Below are positions 1 through 7,994 of a stretch of DNA of 23,343 nucleotides, piece after piece. Each line of letters starts with the position of its first letter. Within the stretch, counting starts at the first letter, position 1. The stretch lies in assembly GCA_910579495.1 (NCBI GenBank), contig CAJTVD010000062.1, positions 1 to 23,343 on the forward strand. The letters run 5' to 3'. A program made the translations under genes and the position numbers. The stretch is from an uncultured Lachnospiraceae bacterium. GTDB lineage: Bacteria > Bacillota > Clostridia > Lachnospirales > Lachnospiraceae. Under the pieces are notes generated by a model that saw only the letters and a program-made list of their open reading frames with translations, was not told where the DNA came from and searched no databases.

Positions 1-43
1 GCCAGGATGGCCTTCCACCTGGCGGCTGCCGTATTTCCGGGGT

Positions 44-72
44 TTGAAAAATCCTGCCGCCGGTGTTATAAT
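44..72 (+). promoter_or_regulatory. Sigma-A promoter of the aldo/keto reductase gene
   Basis: TTGAAA at 44-49 and a perfect TATAAT at 67-72 are separated by 17 bases, which is the ideal sigma-A geometry. The start codon chosen for the next gene (145) lies about 65 bases downstream of the expected transcription start. Confidence 0.8.
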
Positions 73-144
73 TTATCTGTACAAATATATGGGGCGGATA
101 TGGATAGCTACGTCCGCCGGTTAAAAAATGATTGGGAGGAAACT

Positions 145-1143
145 ATGTATAAAGCATCACAACAACGGTACCAGTCCATGAAGTATTTCCGCTGCGGTGC
201 CAGCGGCTTAAAGCTTCCGGGGGTTTCCCTGGGGCTGTGGCATAACTTTGGTGACACGGCTTCCTATGAAAATATGAAACAGCTTATATTTACGGCTTTT
301 GACCATGGCATCACCCACTTTGACCTGGCCAACAACTATGGCCCAGAGCCGGGGAGCGCGGAGCGGAATATGGGGCGCATCCTGAAAGAGAGCCTTGCCC
401 CTTACAGGGACGAGCTGGTCATCAGCACCAAAGCCGGTTATGACATGTGGGAGGGGCCTTACGGCGACTGGGGAAGCCGGAAATACCTGCTGGCAAGCCT
501 TGACCAGAGCCTGATGCGTATGGGGCTTTCCTATGTGGATATTTTTTACCATCACCGGATGGACCCGGAAACGCCTTTGGAGGAAACCATGGGTGCCCTT
601 GCCCAGGCGGTTGCCAGCGGCAAGGCGCTGTATGCAGGGCTTTCCAATTATGACGGGGCAACAATGGAAAAGGCGGCTGCCCTGCTTGGGGAGATGCGAT
701 GCCCCTTTATCATCAACCAGAACCGTTACTCAATTTTTGACCGTACCATTGAAAGGGACGGATTGAAGGAAGCCGCCCGGGAGCAGGGAAAGGGAATCAT
801 TGCTTTTAGCCCCCTGGCCCAGGGAATGCTCACAGACAGATATCTCCATGGTATACCGGATGACAGCCGGGTCAGGACAGATGGGCGTTTCCTGAAAGAA
901 ACCTCCCTTAGCAAAGAGCGCATAGGGCAGATAGAAAAGCTGGACGGGATTGCCCGGGAGCGGGGGCAGACGCTGGCGGAGATGTCGTTAAGCTGGGTGC
1001 TCCGGGATGGGGCTGTGGGCAGTGTACTGGTGGGCGCTTCCAAGGCTTCCCAGATTCTGGATAACATCGGCGCACTGAAAAATACAATGTTTACCCAGGA
1101 GGAGCTGGAAAGGATTGACAGGATCTCCCTGGGGAAGGGATGA
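145..1143 (+). CDS. Aldo/keto reductase, YghZ (L-glyceraldehyde 3-phosphate reductase)-like
   Basis: A 332-residue NADPH-type aldo/keto reductase, expected to be a cytosolic TIM barrel that reduces small aldehydes or ketones. The catalytic tetrad is visible: Asp60 and Tyr65 in DLANNYG, Lys96 in STKAGYD, and His136/137 in FYHHRMD. The GPEPGSAE stretch and the GDWGSRKYL segment resemble the YghZ/Kv-beta-like subgroup. The start at 145 is preceded by GGGAGGAA at good spacing; the frame is open upstream to position 7, but that start would lie before the promoter at 44-72 and the extra residues do not look like protein from this family. It stands alone between its own promoter and a hairpin terminator. 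The natural substrate cannot be read from the sequence. Confidence 0.9.
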   Translation: MYKASQQRYQSMKYFRCGASGLKLPGVSLGLWHNFGDTASYENMKQLIFTAFDHGITHFDLANNYGPEPGSAERNMGRILKESLAPYRDELVISTKAGYDMWEGPYGDWGSRKYLLASLDQSLMRMGLSYVDIFYHHRMDPETPLEETMGALAQAVASGKALYAGLSNYDGATMEKAAALLGEMRCPFIINQNRYSIFDRTIERDGLKEAAREQGKGIIAFSPLAQGMLTDRYLHGIPDDSRVRTDGRFLKETSLSKERIGQIEKLDGIARERGQTLAEMSLSWVLRDGAVGSVLVGASKASQILDNIGALKNTMFTQEELERIDRISLGKG

Positions 1144-1170
1144 TGCGCCCGGCGGCGCTTCCTTTTGCAG

Positions 1171-1210
1171 AAAAAAGCGCCATTGGCTTTAAAACCAGTG
1201 GCGCTTTTTA
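1171..1210. terminator. Bidirectional intrinsic terminator
   Basis: A 15-base-pair stem (AAAAAGCGCCATTGG with CCAGTGGCGCTTTTT, one G-U pair) encloses an 8-base loop. It carries an A tract on the left and a T tract on the right, so it can terminate both the reductase gene and the convergent transporter gene. Confidence 0.9.
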
Positions 1211-1211
1211 T

Positions 1212-2510
1212 TTAATTTGATTTTTTCTTTCCGATCATGGTAAAGCTAATGATGGCGGCAATAATATAGAGGACGATGGTCACGTAAAGAACCATCTGGT
1301 AACCGCTGGGATTTACAATGATGGTTTCTGCCCCATGGGTCAGCTCCACTTCCTGCCCGAAACGCTTAACGATAAAGGAAGCCATCTGGTTTCCGGTAAG
1401 CCCGGCAAAGGCCCAGGCGGAAAGGGTGATGCCGTGGATGGCACTGATATTTTTCATTCCATAGTGGTCGGAAAGCAGGGTAGGCACATTGCTGAAGCCT
1501 CCGCCGTATCCGGCGTTTACCACAAACAGCAGGATCAGCACCAGGACCATAAGGAAGGTGTTCTGCCCCATGTTGGTAATGCCCTGGGTAAGGATTACCA
1601 GCCCCGTAGCGGCAATGGAAAGAATGAAAATAATTTTGTAAATGGTATTCCTGTCCTTAAAGGTATCCGCCCAGGCGGAGAAGCCAAGACGCCCCCCTGC
1701 GTTAAACACTGCGGTGACAGAGGAGAGCACGCCTACCATTCCCACCAGCCCGATACATTTCACGATCATCTTTTCCTGTGAAATCAGGGCAAGCCCGCAG
1801 GTGATGTTCAGGTAGAACATAAGCCAGATGCCGATAAAGGTGACGGGCTTTTCCTTGATTACGTCAATGGCGCGGGCACCTTTAGAAGTAGAGGCGGGCT
1901 CATGCCATCCTGCAGGCTTGGCAAGGAGCAGGTGCCCCACAAACATCATGGCGAAATACACCACAGCCAGGATCAGGAACATTTTGTAGATGCCTCCCTC
2001 CCCCAGGGAGCCTAAAAGAGCCTGCATAATCGGGCTGGCGATTGCCTTGGCTGCCCCGAAGCCTGCTACGGCAAGGCCGGTGGCAAGGCCTTTCCTGTCC
2101 TCAAACCACAGCATCAGGGTTTTTACAGGAGAAAGATAACCGGTGCCAAGGCCGATTCCCATGATAAAGCCGTAGCACACATAAATGCCGATCAGCGACA
2201 GCATACTGCCAGGATGGGCGCCGCCGTACCAGATAAACAGCCCTGTGCCTGCCATGCCGGAGGCAAAGCAGATAGCCGCCAGGAGGGAGGATTTGTGGAT
2301 ATCCTTTTCTACGATATTGCCCAGAAAGGCGGCAGACATTCCAAGGAAGAAGATGGCGAAGCTGAAGGCCCATTCAGTAGCTCCCTTGGAAAAACCAATG
2401 TAATCGGCAATTTCCTGGCTGAAAATGGACCAGCAGTAAACAGTGCCGATGCTGCAGTGAAGTAGTAATGCGGGTATTGCAGCCCTTACCCATTTGTTTT
2501 GGTTTTTCAT
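1212..2510 (-). CDS. OFA-family MFS transporter (oxalate/formate antiporter-like)
   Basis: A 432-residue, 12-helix major facilitator protein of the inner membrane. The N-terminal region (CSIGTVYCWSIFSQ), the GIGLGTGYLSPVKTLMLWF stretch and the KGLATGLAVAGFGAAKAI segment are typical of the OFA branch, which exchanges small carboxylates such as oxalate and formate. C-terminal signatures NAGGRLGFSAWAD and GYGGGFSNVPTLL fit as well. I chose ATG at 2510 because a GTGAG ribosome site precedes it by nine bases; an in-frame TTG at 2519 would add MYK but abuts that site directly. The substrate is not decidable; monocarboxylates such as lactate, pyruvate or formate are possible in a fermenter. It is transcribed alone, divergently from aspS. 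Confidence 0.85.
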   Translation of the reverse strand: MKNQNKWVRAAIPALLLHCSIGTVYCWSIFSQEIADYIGFSKGATEWAFSFAIFFLGMSAAFLGNIVEKDIHKSSLLAAICFASGMAGTGLFIWYGGAHPGSMLSLIGIYVCYGFIMGIGLGTGYLSPVKTLMLWFEDRKGLATGLAVAGFGAAKAIASPIMQALLGSLGEGGIYKMFLILAVVYFAMMFVGHLLLAKPAGWHEPASTSKGARAIDVIKEKPVTFIGIWLMFYLNITCGLALISQEKMIVKCIGLVGMVGVLSSVTAVFNAGGRLGFSAWADTFKDRNTIYKIIFILSIAATGLVILTQGITNMGQNTFLMVLVLILLFVVNAGYGGGFSNVPTLLSDHYGMKNISAIHGITLSAWAFAGLTGNQMASFIVKRFGQEVELTHGAETIIVNPSGYQMVLYVTIVLYIIAAIISFTMIGKKKSN

Positions 2511-2550
2511 TTTGTACAACTCACTTTCTCATCATTATGTATTCACTCCA

Positions 2551-2578
2551 ATTATACATTAGTACTGTGATTTTGCAA
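2551..2578 (-). promoter_or_regulatory. Promoter of the OFA transporter
   Basis: On the minus strand, TTGCAA (2573-2578) is followed after 16 bases by TATAAT (2551-2556), about 40 bases upstream of the ATG. Confidence 0.65.
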
Positions 2579-2594
2579 AGAGGTGAAGGCTATT

Positions 2595-2669
2595 TTTGGC
2601 GTAATATTATTTTTTACTGCATGGGGGTTTCCTGGCATAGGGTGCCATTTCCTTTTCATATACGCCAAA
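2595..2669. repeat. Inverted repeat between divergent promoters
   Basis: The arms TTTGGCGTA (2595-2603) and TACGCCAAA (2661-2669) are perfect complements 57 bases apart. They flank a smaller TGGCA/TGCCA repeat at 2633-2647. The element lies between the transporter promoter and the aspS promoter, so a regulator site is possible, but no cognate regulator is encoded nearby. Confidence 0.35.
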
Positions 2670-2711
2670 GAGGCACATTGGTATATTTTCTCTTATATGG
2701 GGAAAATTAAA

Positions 2712-2740
2712 TTGACAAATCGGATAATTTACTTTATGAT
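2712..2740 (+). promoter_or_regulatory. Promoter of the aspS T-box leader
   Basis: TTGACA (2712-2717) and TATGAT (2735-2740) with exactly 17 bases between them. Transcription should start near 2747, giving a leader of about 375 bases before the aspS start codon. Confidence 0.85.
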
Positions 2741-2745
2741 ACAGT

Positions 2746-3040
2746 GAGTAAGCGCATTGGGAGCTTCTGGAAACAGTGGGTGTATGGGGCATGGGCCGCG
2801 GGACCGGTTTCCCGGAGGGCAGGACCCCGGGCGCAGGCGAGGACGAAGACCAGTAGCATGAATTATCGCTTCCAGAGAGCCGGGGTGGTGGAAAGCCGGC
2901 AGAATGAATTCATGGGAAGAACAGCTTTATCAGCCGTAAATAAGAATAGGTGAAGTGACTGCGCAGGCAGTAAGTCAGGTGGCACCGCGGATTTGTGTAA
3001 TTCGTCCTGAATTGATTTGATATCAGTTCAGGGCTTTTTT
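2746..3040 (+). ncRNA. T-box riboswitch leader of aspS, specifier loop with GAAC
   Basis: The antiterminator sequence AGGTGGCACCGCGG (2977-2990) is the hallmark T-box; it pairs with the acceptor end of an uncharged tRNA. Stem I is recognisable: AGTA at 2852-2855, the AGAGAG element at 2873-2878, a GCCGG/CCGGC helix near the tip, and an 8-bp helix CATGAATT (2857-2864) with AATTCATG (2907-2914). Directly after this helix comes GAA (2916-2918) and then GAAC (2919-2922), the position where the specifier sits in the tryptophan T-box of this same window. GAAC offers GAA (Glu) and, shifted by one base, AAC (Asn); no Asp codon is at that place. About 85 bases of GC-rich sequence precede Stem I. The terminator is at 3006-3040. 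T-box identity is certain; the codon assignment is an inference from hand folding. Confidence 0.93.
3006..3040 (+). terminator. aspS leader: Regulated terminator of the aspS T-box
   Basis: The stem CCTGAATTGA / TCAGTTCAGG (one G-U pair) is followed by GC and a run of six T. Its 5' side overlaps the region able to form the alternative antiterminator, as expected for a T-box leader. Confidence 0.88.
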
Positions 3041-3122
3041 ATGCGCAGGGGCACACAGCGGCAGGAATTTTATAAGGTGGATAACTGCAAAACCGATGTA
3101 GGGAAGAAAGGAAGGAATAAGG

Positions 3123-4874
3123 ATGGAGATGTCAACGTTGTACCGTGAATGTACATTAAACCAGATTTCTGAGGGCGATATCGGAAGGGAAATGAAAGTG
3201 GCGGGATGGGTGGAAAATATCCGTGACCACGGGGGCGTGTCTTTTGTTGATTTAAGGGATATGTATGGCGTTTTACAAATTGTCATGAGGGATACTTCAT
3301 TATTAAAAGGGCTGGGCAGGGAAGAATGCGTGAGTATCAGGGGAAAGGTGGAGAAACGGGATGAGGAAACCTACAATCCCAAAATCCCCACAGGGACCAT
3401 TGAACTGGAAGCCCACAGTGTGGAGGTGCTGGGCAGGGTTTACGGCCAGCTTCCCTTTGAGGTGGCTTCTTCCAAGGAGATCAGGGAGGATTTGCGGCTG
3501 AAATACCGTTTCCTTGACATGAGGAACCGGAAGGTAATGGAGAATATCGTCTTCCGTTCCCAGGTAATCCGTTTCCTGCGGGAGAAAATGACGGAAATGG
3601 GTTTTATGGAGATACAGACCCCGATTTTGTGTGCATCCTCCCCGGAGGGGGCCAGGGATTATATTGTGCCTTCCCGCCATTATAAAGGGAAATTCTACGC
3701 CCTCCCCCAGGCACCCCAGCAGTATAAGCAGCTTCTTATGGTGTCCGGGGTGGATAAGTACTTCCAGATTGCCCCCTGCTTCCGGGACGAGGACGCCCGG
3801 GCGGACCGTTCCCCGGGAGAATTCTACCAGCTTGACTTTGAGATGGCCTTTGCCACCCAGGAGGACGTTTTCCGGGCAGGGGAGGAAGTGCTCACGGCAG
3901 CCTTTGAAAAGTTTGCGCCGGAGGGCTATGAGGTGGGCAAAGGCCCTTACCCGGTAATCAGCTACCGGCAGGCAATGCTGGAATTTGGCTCAGATAAGCC
4001 AGATTTGCGCAATCCCCTGCGGATCATTGACCTGTCAGAATTTTTCAGCCGCTGTACTTTTAAGCCTTTCCAGAATAAGACGGTGCGTGCCATCAAAATC
4101 CAGGGACGGCAGTCCAAGGGCTTCCATGAAAAAATGCTGAAGTTTGCCACGGAGATTGGCATGGCAGGCCTGGGATACCTGGAAGTGCAGGAGGACTTAT
4201 CCTATAAGGGGCCTATCGACAAATTTATCCCCCAGGGGCTTAAGGCAGAGCTGAGGGAACTGGCAGGCCTTAAAAAGGAGGATACGCTCTTCTTTATTGC
4301 GGACAGGGAAGAGCGGGCGGCAAGCTATGCGGGGCAGATCCGCATTGAGCTGGGAAAACGCCTGGATATCTGCGAAAAGAACGCTTACCGTTTCTGCTTC
4401 GTGAATGACTTCCCCATGTTTGAGCGGAATGAGGAGACGAAGAAAATTGAATTTACCCACAACCCCTTCTCCATGCCCCAGGGAGGCCTGGAGGCTCTTA
4501 CCACCAAAGACCCGCTGGATATCCTGGCATACCAGTATGATATTGTCTGCAATGGGGTGGAGCTGTCCTCCGGGGCAGTGCGGAACCACAGCCTGGATAT
4601 TATGGTAAAAGCTTTCCAGATTGCAGGCTATGGGGAAGAGGTATTAAAGCAGAAATTTGGCGCTCTTTATAATGCTTTCCAGTTTGGCGCACCCCCCCAT
4701 GCGGGAATGGCGCCAGGGGTTGACAGGATGATCATGCTCCTGCGCAATGAGGATAACATCAGGGAGGTGATCCCTTTCCCCATGAGTGGGACTGCCCAGG
4801 ACTTAATGTGCGGCGCACCCAATGAAGTGACGGAACAGCAGCTCCGGGAAGTGCATATTAAAGTGAGGCAGTAA
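3123..4874 (+). CDS. aspS: Aspartate--tRNA ligase, possibly non-discriminating
   Basis: A 583-residue class IIb aminoacyl-tRNA synthetase that attaches Asp to tRNA. Order of parts: OB-fold anticodon-binding domain (about 10-110), catalytic motif with GARDYIVPSR (176-185), motif 2 FRDEDARADR followed by SPGEFYQLDFEM (220-241), the GAD insertion (about 285-420), HNPFSMPQGG (near 446-455) and motif 3 with HAGMAPGVDR (525-534). The SPGEF insertion in motif 2 and the HNPFSMPQGG loop are like the AspRS of alpha-proteobacteria and of clostridial AspRS2, many of which charge both tRNA-Asp and tRNA-Asn; that this one is non-discriminating is an inference supported by the T-box codon upstream. Start 3123 follows AAGGAAGGA at 6-base spacing; ATG at 3129 is an alternative. 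No gat or asn gene lies in the window. Confidence 0.96.
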   Translation: MEMSTLYRECTLNQISEGDIGREMKVAGWVENIRDHGGVSFVDLRDMYGVLQIVMRDTSLLKGLGREECVSIRGKVEKRDEETYNPKIPTGTIELEAHSVEVLGRVYGQLPFEVASSKEIREDLRLKYRFLDMRNRKVMENIVFRSQVIRFLREKMTEMGFMEIQTPILCASSPEGARDYIVPSRHYKGKFYALPQAPQQYKQLLMVSGVDKYFQIAPCFRDEDARADRSPGEFYQLDFEMAFATQEDVFRAGEEVLTAAFEKFAPEGYEVGKGPYPVISYRQAMLEFGSDKPDLRNPLRIIDLSEFFSRCTFKPFQNKTVRAIKIQGRQSKGFHEKMLKFATEIGMAGLGYLEVQEDLSYKGPIDKFIPQGLKAELRELAGLKKEDTLFFIADREERAASYAGQIRIELGKRLDICEKNAYRFCFVNDFPMFERNEETKKIEFTHNPFSMPQGGLEALTTKDPLDILAYQYDIVCNGVELSSGAVRNHSLDIMVKAFQIAGYGEEVLKQKFGALYNAFQFGAPPHAGMAPGVDRMIMLLRNEDNIREVIPFPMSGTAQDLMCGAPNEVTEQQLREVHIKVRQ

Positions 4875-4878
4875 GATT

Positions 4879-4940
4879 GCAAACACCCCCAAAAGAAGGG
4901 CGGAAAGCCAGTGGCAGGCCCTTCTTTTGGGGGTGTTTGC
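4879..4940. terminator. Long perfect hairpin after aspS
   Basis: Two 23-base arms (4879-4901 and 4918-4940) are perfectly complementary with a 16-base loop, starting five bases after the aspS stop codon. A T-rich stretch (ATTTTTCC) follows only about ten bases later, so this is a strong hairpin with a poor U tract; it may protect mRNA 3' ends as well as terminate. Confidence 0.65.
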
Positions 4941-4980
4941 GCGGTATCATTTTTCCTCTGCTATAATTTTGAAACAGTGG

Positions 4981-5008
4981 TTGTATTCTTACAGAAAAGT
5001 AGTACAAT
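4981..5008 (+). promoter_or_regulatory. Possible promoter of trkA-trkH
   Basis: TTGTAT (4981-4986) and TACAAT (5003-5008) lie 16 bases apart, about 47 bases before the trkA ATG. A perfect TATAAT at 4962-4967 has no acceptable -35 box and is less likely. Confidence 0.45.
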
Positions 5009-5054
5009 AGAATTGTTTTCTTTTATCAGGATAAGAATCGGGGTTAAATAAAGA

Positions 5055-6437
5055 ATGAAGCATCGCAATGATATGAAGATTTTTGTGGTGGGCGGCGGGA
5101 AAATCGGGACTGCCCTTGCCGTGCATCTGGCCCGGGACGGGTATACGCTTACAGTAATCGACAGGGAGGGGAGCGTGGTAGATTGCATGAGCAATACGGT
5201 GGATGTGATAAGCTTCCAGGGAAACGGCGCTTCCTACGGCATATTGAAGGACTTAAACGTCAGTGAGGCAGATATGTTTATTGCTGTGACGGATTCCGAT
5301 GAACTTAACATTTTAAGCTGTCTTACCGCCCATATGCTGGGGGCGAAGCATACCATCGCCCGCATCCGGGACGTGGACTATTCCCGGCAGAACCGTTTTT
5401 ATAAGGACAAGTTGGGGATATCCATGATCATTAACCCGGAGCTGGCCACAGCGCTGGAGATTTACCGCCTCCTGCGTTTTCCCCTGGCTACCAGGGTGGA
5501 GGTATTTGCCCGGGGGCGGGCGGAGCTGGTGGAGATGACGGTAAATGATAAGTCGCCCCTGGCCGAAAGATCCCTGATTGAGATTAACAGGAATATGGGG
5601 ATCAACCTGCTGATCTGTGCCGTGGTCAGGCAGGGCCAGGCTTTTGTGCCTAACGGGGAGACGGTCTTAAAGTCCGGGGACGTCCTTTATATGACAGGGG
5701 CGGCGGAGGAATTCCGGAAATCTTTCAAGAAGCTGAAGCTGCCCATTAAGCCATTGCAGTCGGTTATGATTTCCGGGGGCGGGCGGATCTCCTATTATCT
5801 GGCGGAGGTTTTGATCAAACAGGGGGCGAAGGTGACCCTGGTGGAAAAAAATAAGGCGATGGCGGAGGAGATTTCTGCCGCAATGCCAAAGGCAGTGGTA
5901 ATGCGGGACGATACCCTGGCATACTTTGATTCCATGTCGGGGACGGATATTGCCAACACGGACGCCTTTATTGCCATGACGGAAAATGACGAGTACAACC
6001 TGATTGCCGCCATGTTTGCGGAATCCCAGGGAATCAACAAGGTGATATCCCGCATCAGCGCCAAGTCAAGGCTGAAGGTGCTCCAGCCGGGAAGCCGGAT
6101 CTGCACCATTTCCAGGGAGGATGTGGCAGCGGACCGGATTCTTGGCTATGGGCGGTCCTTACTGAACGCAGAGGACAACGACGCAGTGGAATCTCTTTAC
6201 CGGCTGATGGACGGTAAGATTGAATTTATAGAGTTTAAGATTGATGAAAAGGACAGGAACTTAAATATCCCCCTAAAGAACCTGAGGCTGAAAAAAAATA
6301 TCCTGCTGGGCTGTATCATCCGGGATGTGAGGACCATCATCCCCAGGGGCGACGATATGCTGATGCCCGGCGATACGGCGCTGGTAGCCACCATTGGGAG
6401 GCAGATAGCCCGCCTGGAAGATATTTTTGCAGACTAA
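5055..6437 (+). CDS. trkA: Trk potassium uptake system peripheral protein TrkA
   Basis: A 460-residue cytosolic regulatory subunit that binds nucleotides and gates the TrkH channel. It is a duplicated RCK protein: the first Rossmann half has GGGKIGTALAVHLARDG (13-29) with the acidic strand end VIDRE, followed by a TrkA_C domain (about 145-230); the second half has SGGGRISYYLAEVLIKQG (about 239-256) with VEKN, followed by a second TrkA_C domain. Length matches E. coli-type TrkA (about 458). ATG at 5055 has only a weak upstream GGGG; the in-frame ATG at 5073, just before KIFVVGGG, has no better site. trkH begins 43 bases after the stop, so the two form an operon. Confidence 0.95.
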   Translation: MKHRNDMKIFVVGGGKIGTALAVHLARDGYTLTVIDREGSVVDCMSNTVDVISFQGNGASYGILKDLNVSEADMFIAVTDSDELNILSCLTAHMLGAKHTIARIRDVDYSRQNRFYKDKLGISMIINPELATALEIYRLLRFPLATRVEVFARGRAELVEMTVNDKSPLAERSLIEINRNMGINLLICAVVRQGQAFVPNGETVLKSGDVLYMTGAAEEFRKSFKKLKLPIKPLQSVMISGGGRISYYLAEVLIKQGAKVTLVEKNKAMAEEISAAMPKAVVMRDDTLAYFDSMSGTDIANTDAFIAMTENDEYNLIAAMFAESQGINKVISRISAKSRLKVLQPGSRICTISREDVAADRILGYGRSLLNAEDNDAVESLYRLMDGKIEFIEFKIDEKDRNLNIPLKNLRLKKNILLGCIIRDVRTIIPRGDDMLMPGDTALVATIGRQIARLEDIFAD

Positions 6438-6480
6438 AGGATTTTGGGAAGCCACAGCAGGGAGGATATATTAGGATGCT

Positions 6481-7920
6481 ATGAATAAGAGAATAATAAT
6501 CAGTATTATCGGAAAGATCGTTTTGACTGAGGTGATTTTAATGATCCCGGCGCTGCTGGTGTCACTGGCCTATCAGGACGGGGACGCGGCGGGATTTATC
6601 TACACCATGGTCCCTGCGGGGATCGGGGGGCTTTTGTTTACCCGGGTGAACCATTCCGGGCAGAGGATGAGCAGCCGGGACGGTTATTTCATTGTGGCTG
6701 CAGCGTGGATCATTGTGTCTTTGCTTGGGGCGCTGCCTTTGTATCTTGACGGTGTTTTCCCAACCTATTGGAATGCGCTGTTTGAGATTGTTTCCGGGTT
6801 TACTACCACAGGGGCGTCTGTCCTGGCAAAGCCCGAGGAACTGGGGCATGGGGTGCTTTTCTGGCGCAGCTTCACCCATTGGATCGGGGGGATGGGGGTC
6901 CTGGTATTTGTTATGATGGTAATGCCTATGGAAAACGACAATTCCATGCACCTGGTCCGGGCGGAGGTCCCGGGGCCTACGGCAGGGAAGCTGGTTCCCC
7001 GGATGCGCACCACTTCCATGATCCTTTATGGGATTTACGGGGTAATGACGCTGGTCCTTGCAGTGCTTTTGTGCCTCTTTGGGATGGCACATTTTGACAG
7101 CTTCTGCATTGCTTTCGGTACTGCGGGTACTGGTGGGTTTGCAGTTTCCAGTGCAGGCATTGCGGGCTATGGGAGCCTTGCCATTGAGGTCACCCTGGGA
7201 GTGTTTATGCTTTTGTTTGGGGTCAATTTCAGCGTGTACCATCTGGTTCTTCTCCGGAAGTTCCGGGAGGCGTTTTCCATGGAGGAGGTGAGGGTTTACC
7301 TGGTAATTGTGGCAGCTGCCACAGGGGCGATTGCGTGGAATATCCTGTCTTTTGCAGGAGGGATTGGGAATGCCCTGCGGCAGGCGTTTTTCCAGGTGTC
7401 CAGTATTATCACCACTTCCGGCTTTGCCACGGTGGACTTTGAGTTCTGGCCGGAATTCTCCAAGCATATGCTGCTTCTTTTGATGGTGGTGGGTGCCTGC
7501 GCCGGTTCCACCGGGGGCGGCATGAAGGTGTCCAGGGTTTTGATACTGGTGAAATCCTTTGTGGCGGAAATCCGCCAGATCATTAATCCCAAAGCCATAG
7601 TGACTGTCCGGGTAAATGGGAAACCTGTGGATAAAAAGACCTTAAGCTCCACAAGGATTTATGCGGCTTCTTATATGCTGCTTTTGTGTGTGTTTACTCT
7701 GATTGTTTCCCTGGACGGCCTGGATTTTACCACCAACTTTACTGCCGTGCTTTCCTGCTTTAACAATATCGGCCCCGGGCTGGCCAAGGTAGGGCCCATG
7801 GCCAATTTCAGCGTATACTCAGACTGGGCGCAGGTGGTGCTTTCCCTGGCTATGCTCACAGGGAGGCTGGAAATCTTTCCTATGTTCCTTCTGTTTGCAA
7901 AGTCAGCCCATGACAGGTAA
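6481..7920 (+). CDS. trkH: Trk potassium uptake channel subunit TrkH
   Basis: A 479-residue multi-pass membrane protein forming the K+ translocation pore. The four pore loops of the SKT superfamily are visible: FTTTGASV (first, near 105-112), FGTAGTGGFAVSS (second), SSIITTSGFATVD (third) and LSCFNNIGPGLAKVGP (fourth), each with the conserved filter glycine. FWRSFTHWIGGMGVLVF follows the first loop as in TrkH/KtrB. Length matches TrkH (about 483). ATG 6481 follows TAGGA at short spacing; a second ATG five bases earlier would end at once. The gene works with trkA just upstream; a convergent terminator follows. Confidence 0.95.
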   Translation: MNKRIIISIIGKIVLTEVILMIPALLVSLAYQDGDAAGFIYTMVPAGIGGLLFTRVNHSGQRMSSRDGYFIVAAAWIIVSLLGALPLYLDGVFPTYWNALFEIVSGFTTTGASVLAKPEELGHGVLFWRSFTHWIGGMGVLVFVMMVMPMENDNSMHLVRAEVPGPTAGKLVPRMRTTSMILYGIYGVMTLVLAVLLCLFGMAHFDSFCIAFGTAGTGGFAVSSAGIAGYGSLAIEVTLGVFMLLFGVNFSVYHLVLLRKFREAFSMEEVRVYLVIVAAATGAIAWNILSFAGGIGNALRQAFFQVSSIITTSGFATVDFEFWPEFSKHMLLLLMVVGACAGSTGGGMKVSRVLILVKSFVAEIRQIINPKAIVTVRVNGKPVDKKTLSSTRIYAASYMLLLCVFTLIVSLDGLDFTTNFTAVLSCFNNIGPGLAKVGPMANFSVYSDWAQVVLSLAMLTGRLEIFPMFLLFAKSAHDR

Positions 7921-7937
7921 GGCCCGGCGTTTATTAC

Positions 7938-7977
7938 AAAAAAAGGGGATGTTTTCGGATAGAAAACATCCCCTTTT
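7938..7977. terminator. Bidirectional terminator between trkH and buk
   Basis: AAAAGGGGATGTTTTC and GAAAACATCCCCTTTT form a 16-bp perfect stem with a 5-base loop; A and T runs at each end let it serve both converging operons. Confidence 0.9.
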
Positions 7978-7994
7978 CTGAACAACGGTAAGGG

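Noticed and set aside
1..36. Hairpin GCCAGG/CCTGGC at the left edge
   Set aside because: No T tract follows and the upstream gene is not visible, so I cannot call it a terminator.
7..144. N-terminal extension of the aldo/keto reductase from position 7
   Set aside because: It overlaps the promoter at 44-72, lacks a ribosome site and does not match family sequence; ATG 145 has a strong site.
4962..4967. Perfect TATAAT upstream of trkA
   Set aside because: No -35 box exists at a workable distance; the pair at 4981-5008 is a better candidate.
6562..7467. 301-codon minus-strand open frame
   Set aside because: It lies wholly antisense to trkH; the translation is rich in Pro/His/Lys with no family features, typical of a shadow frame in GC-rich DNA.
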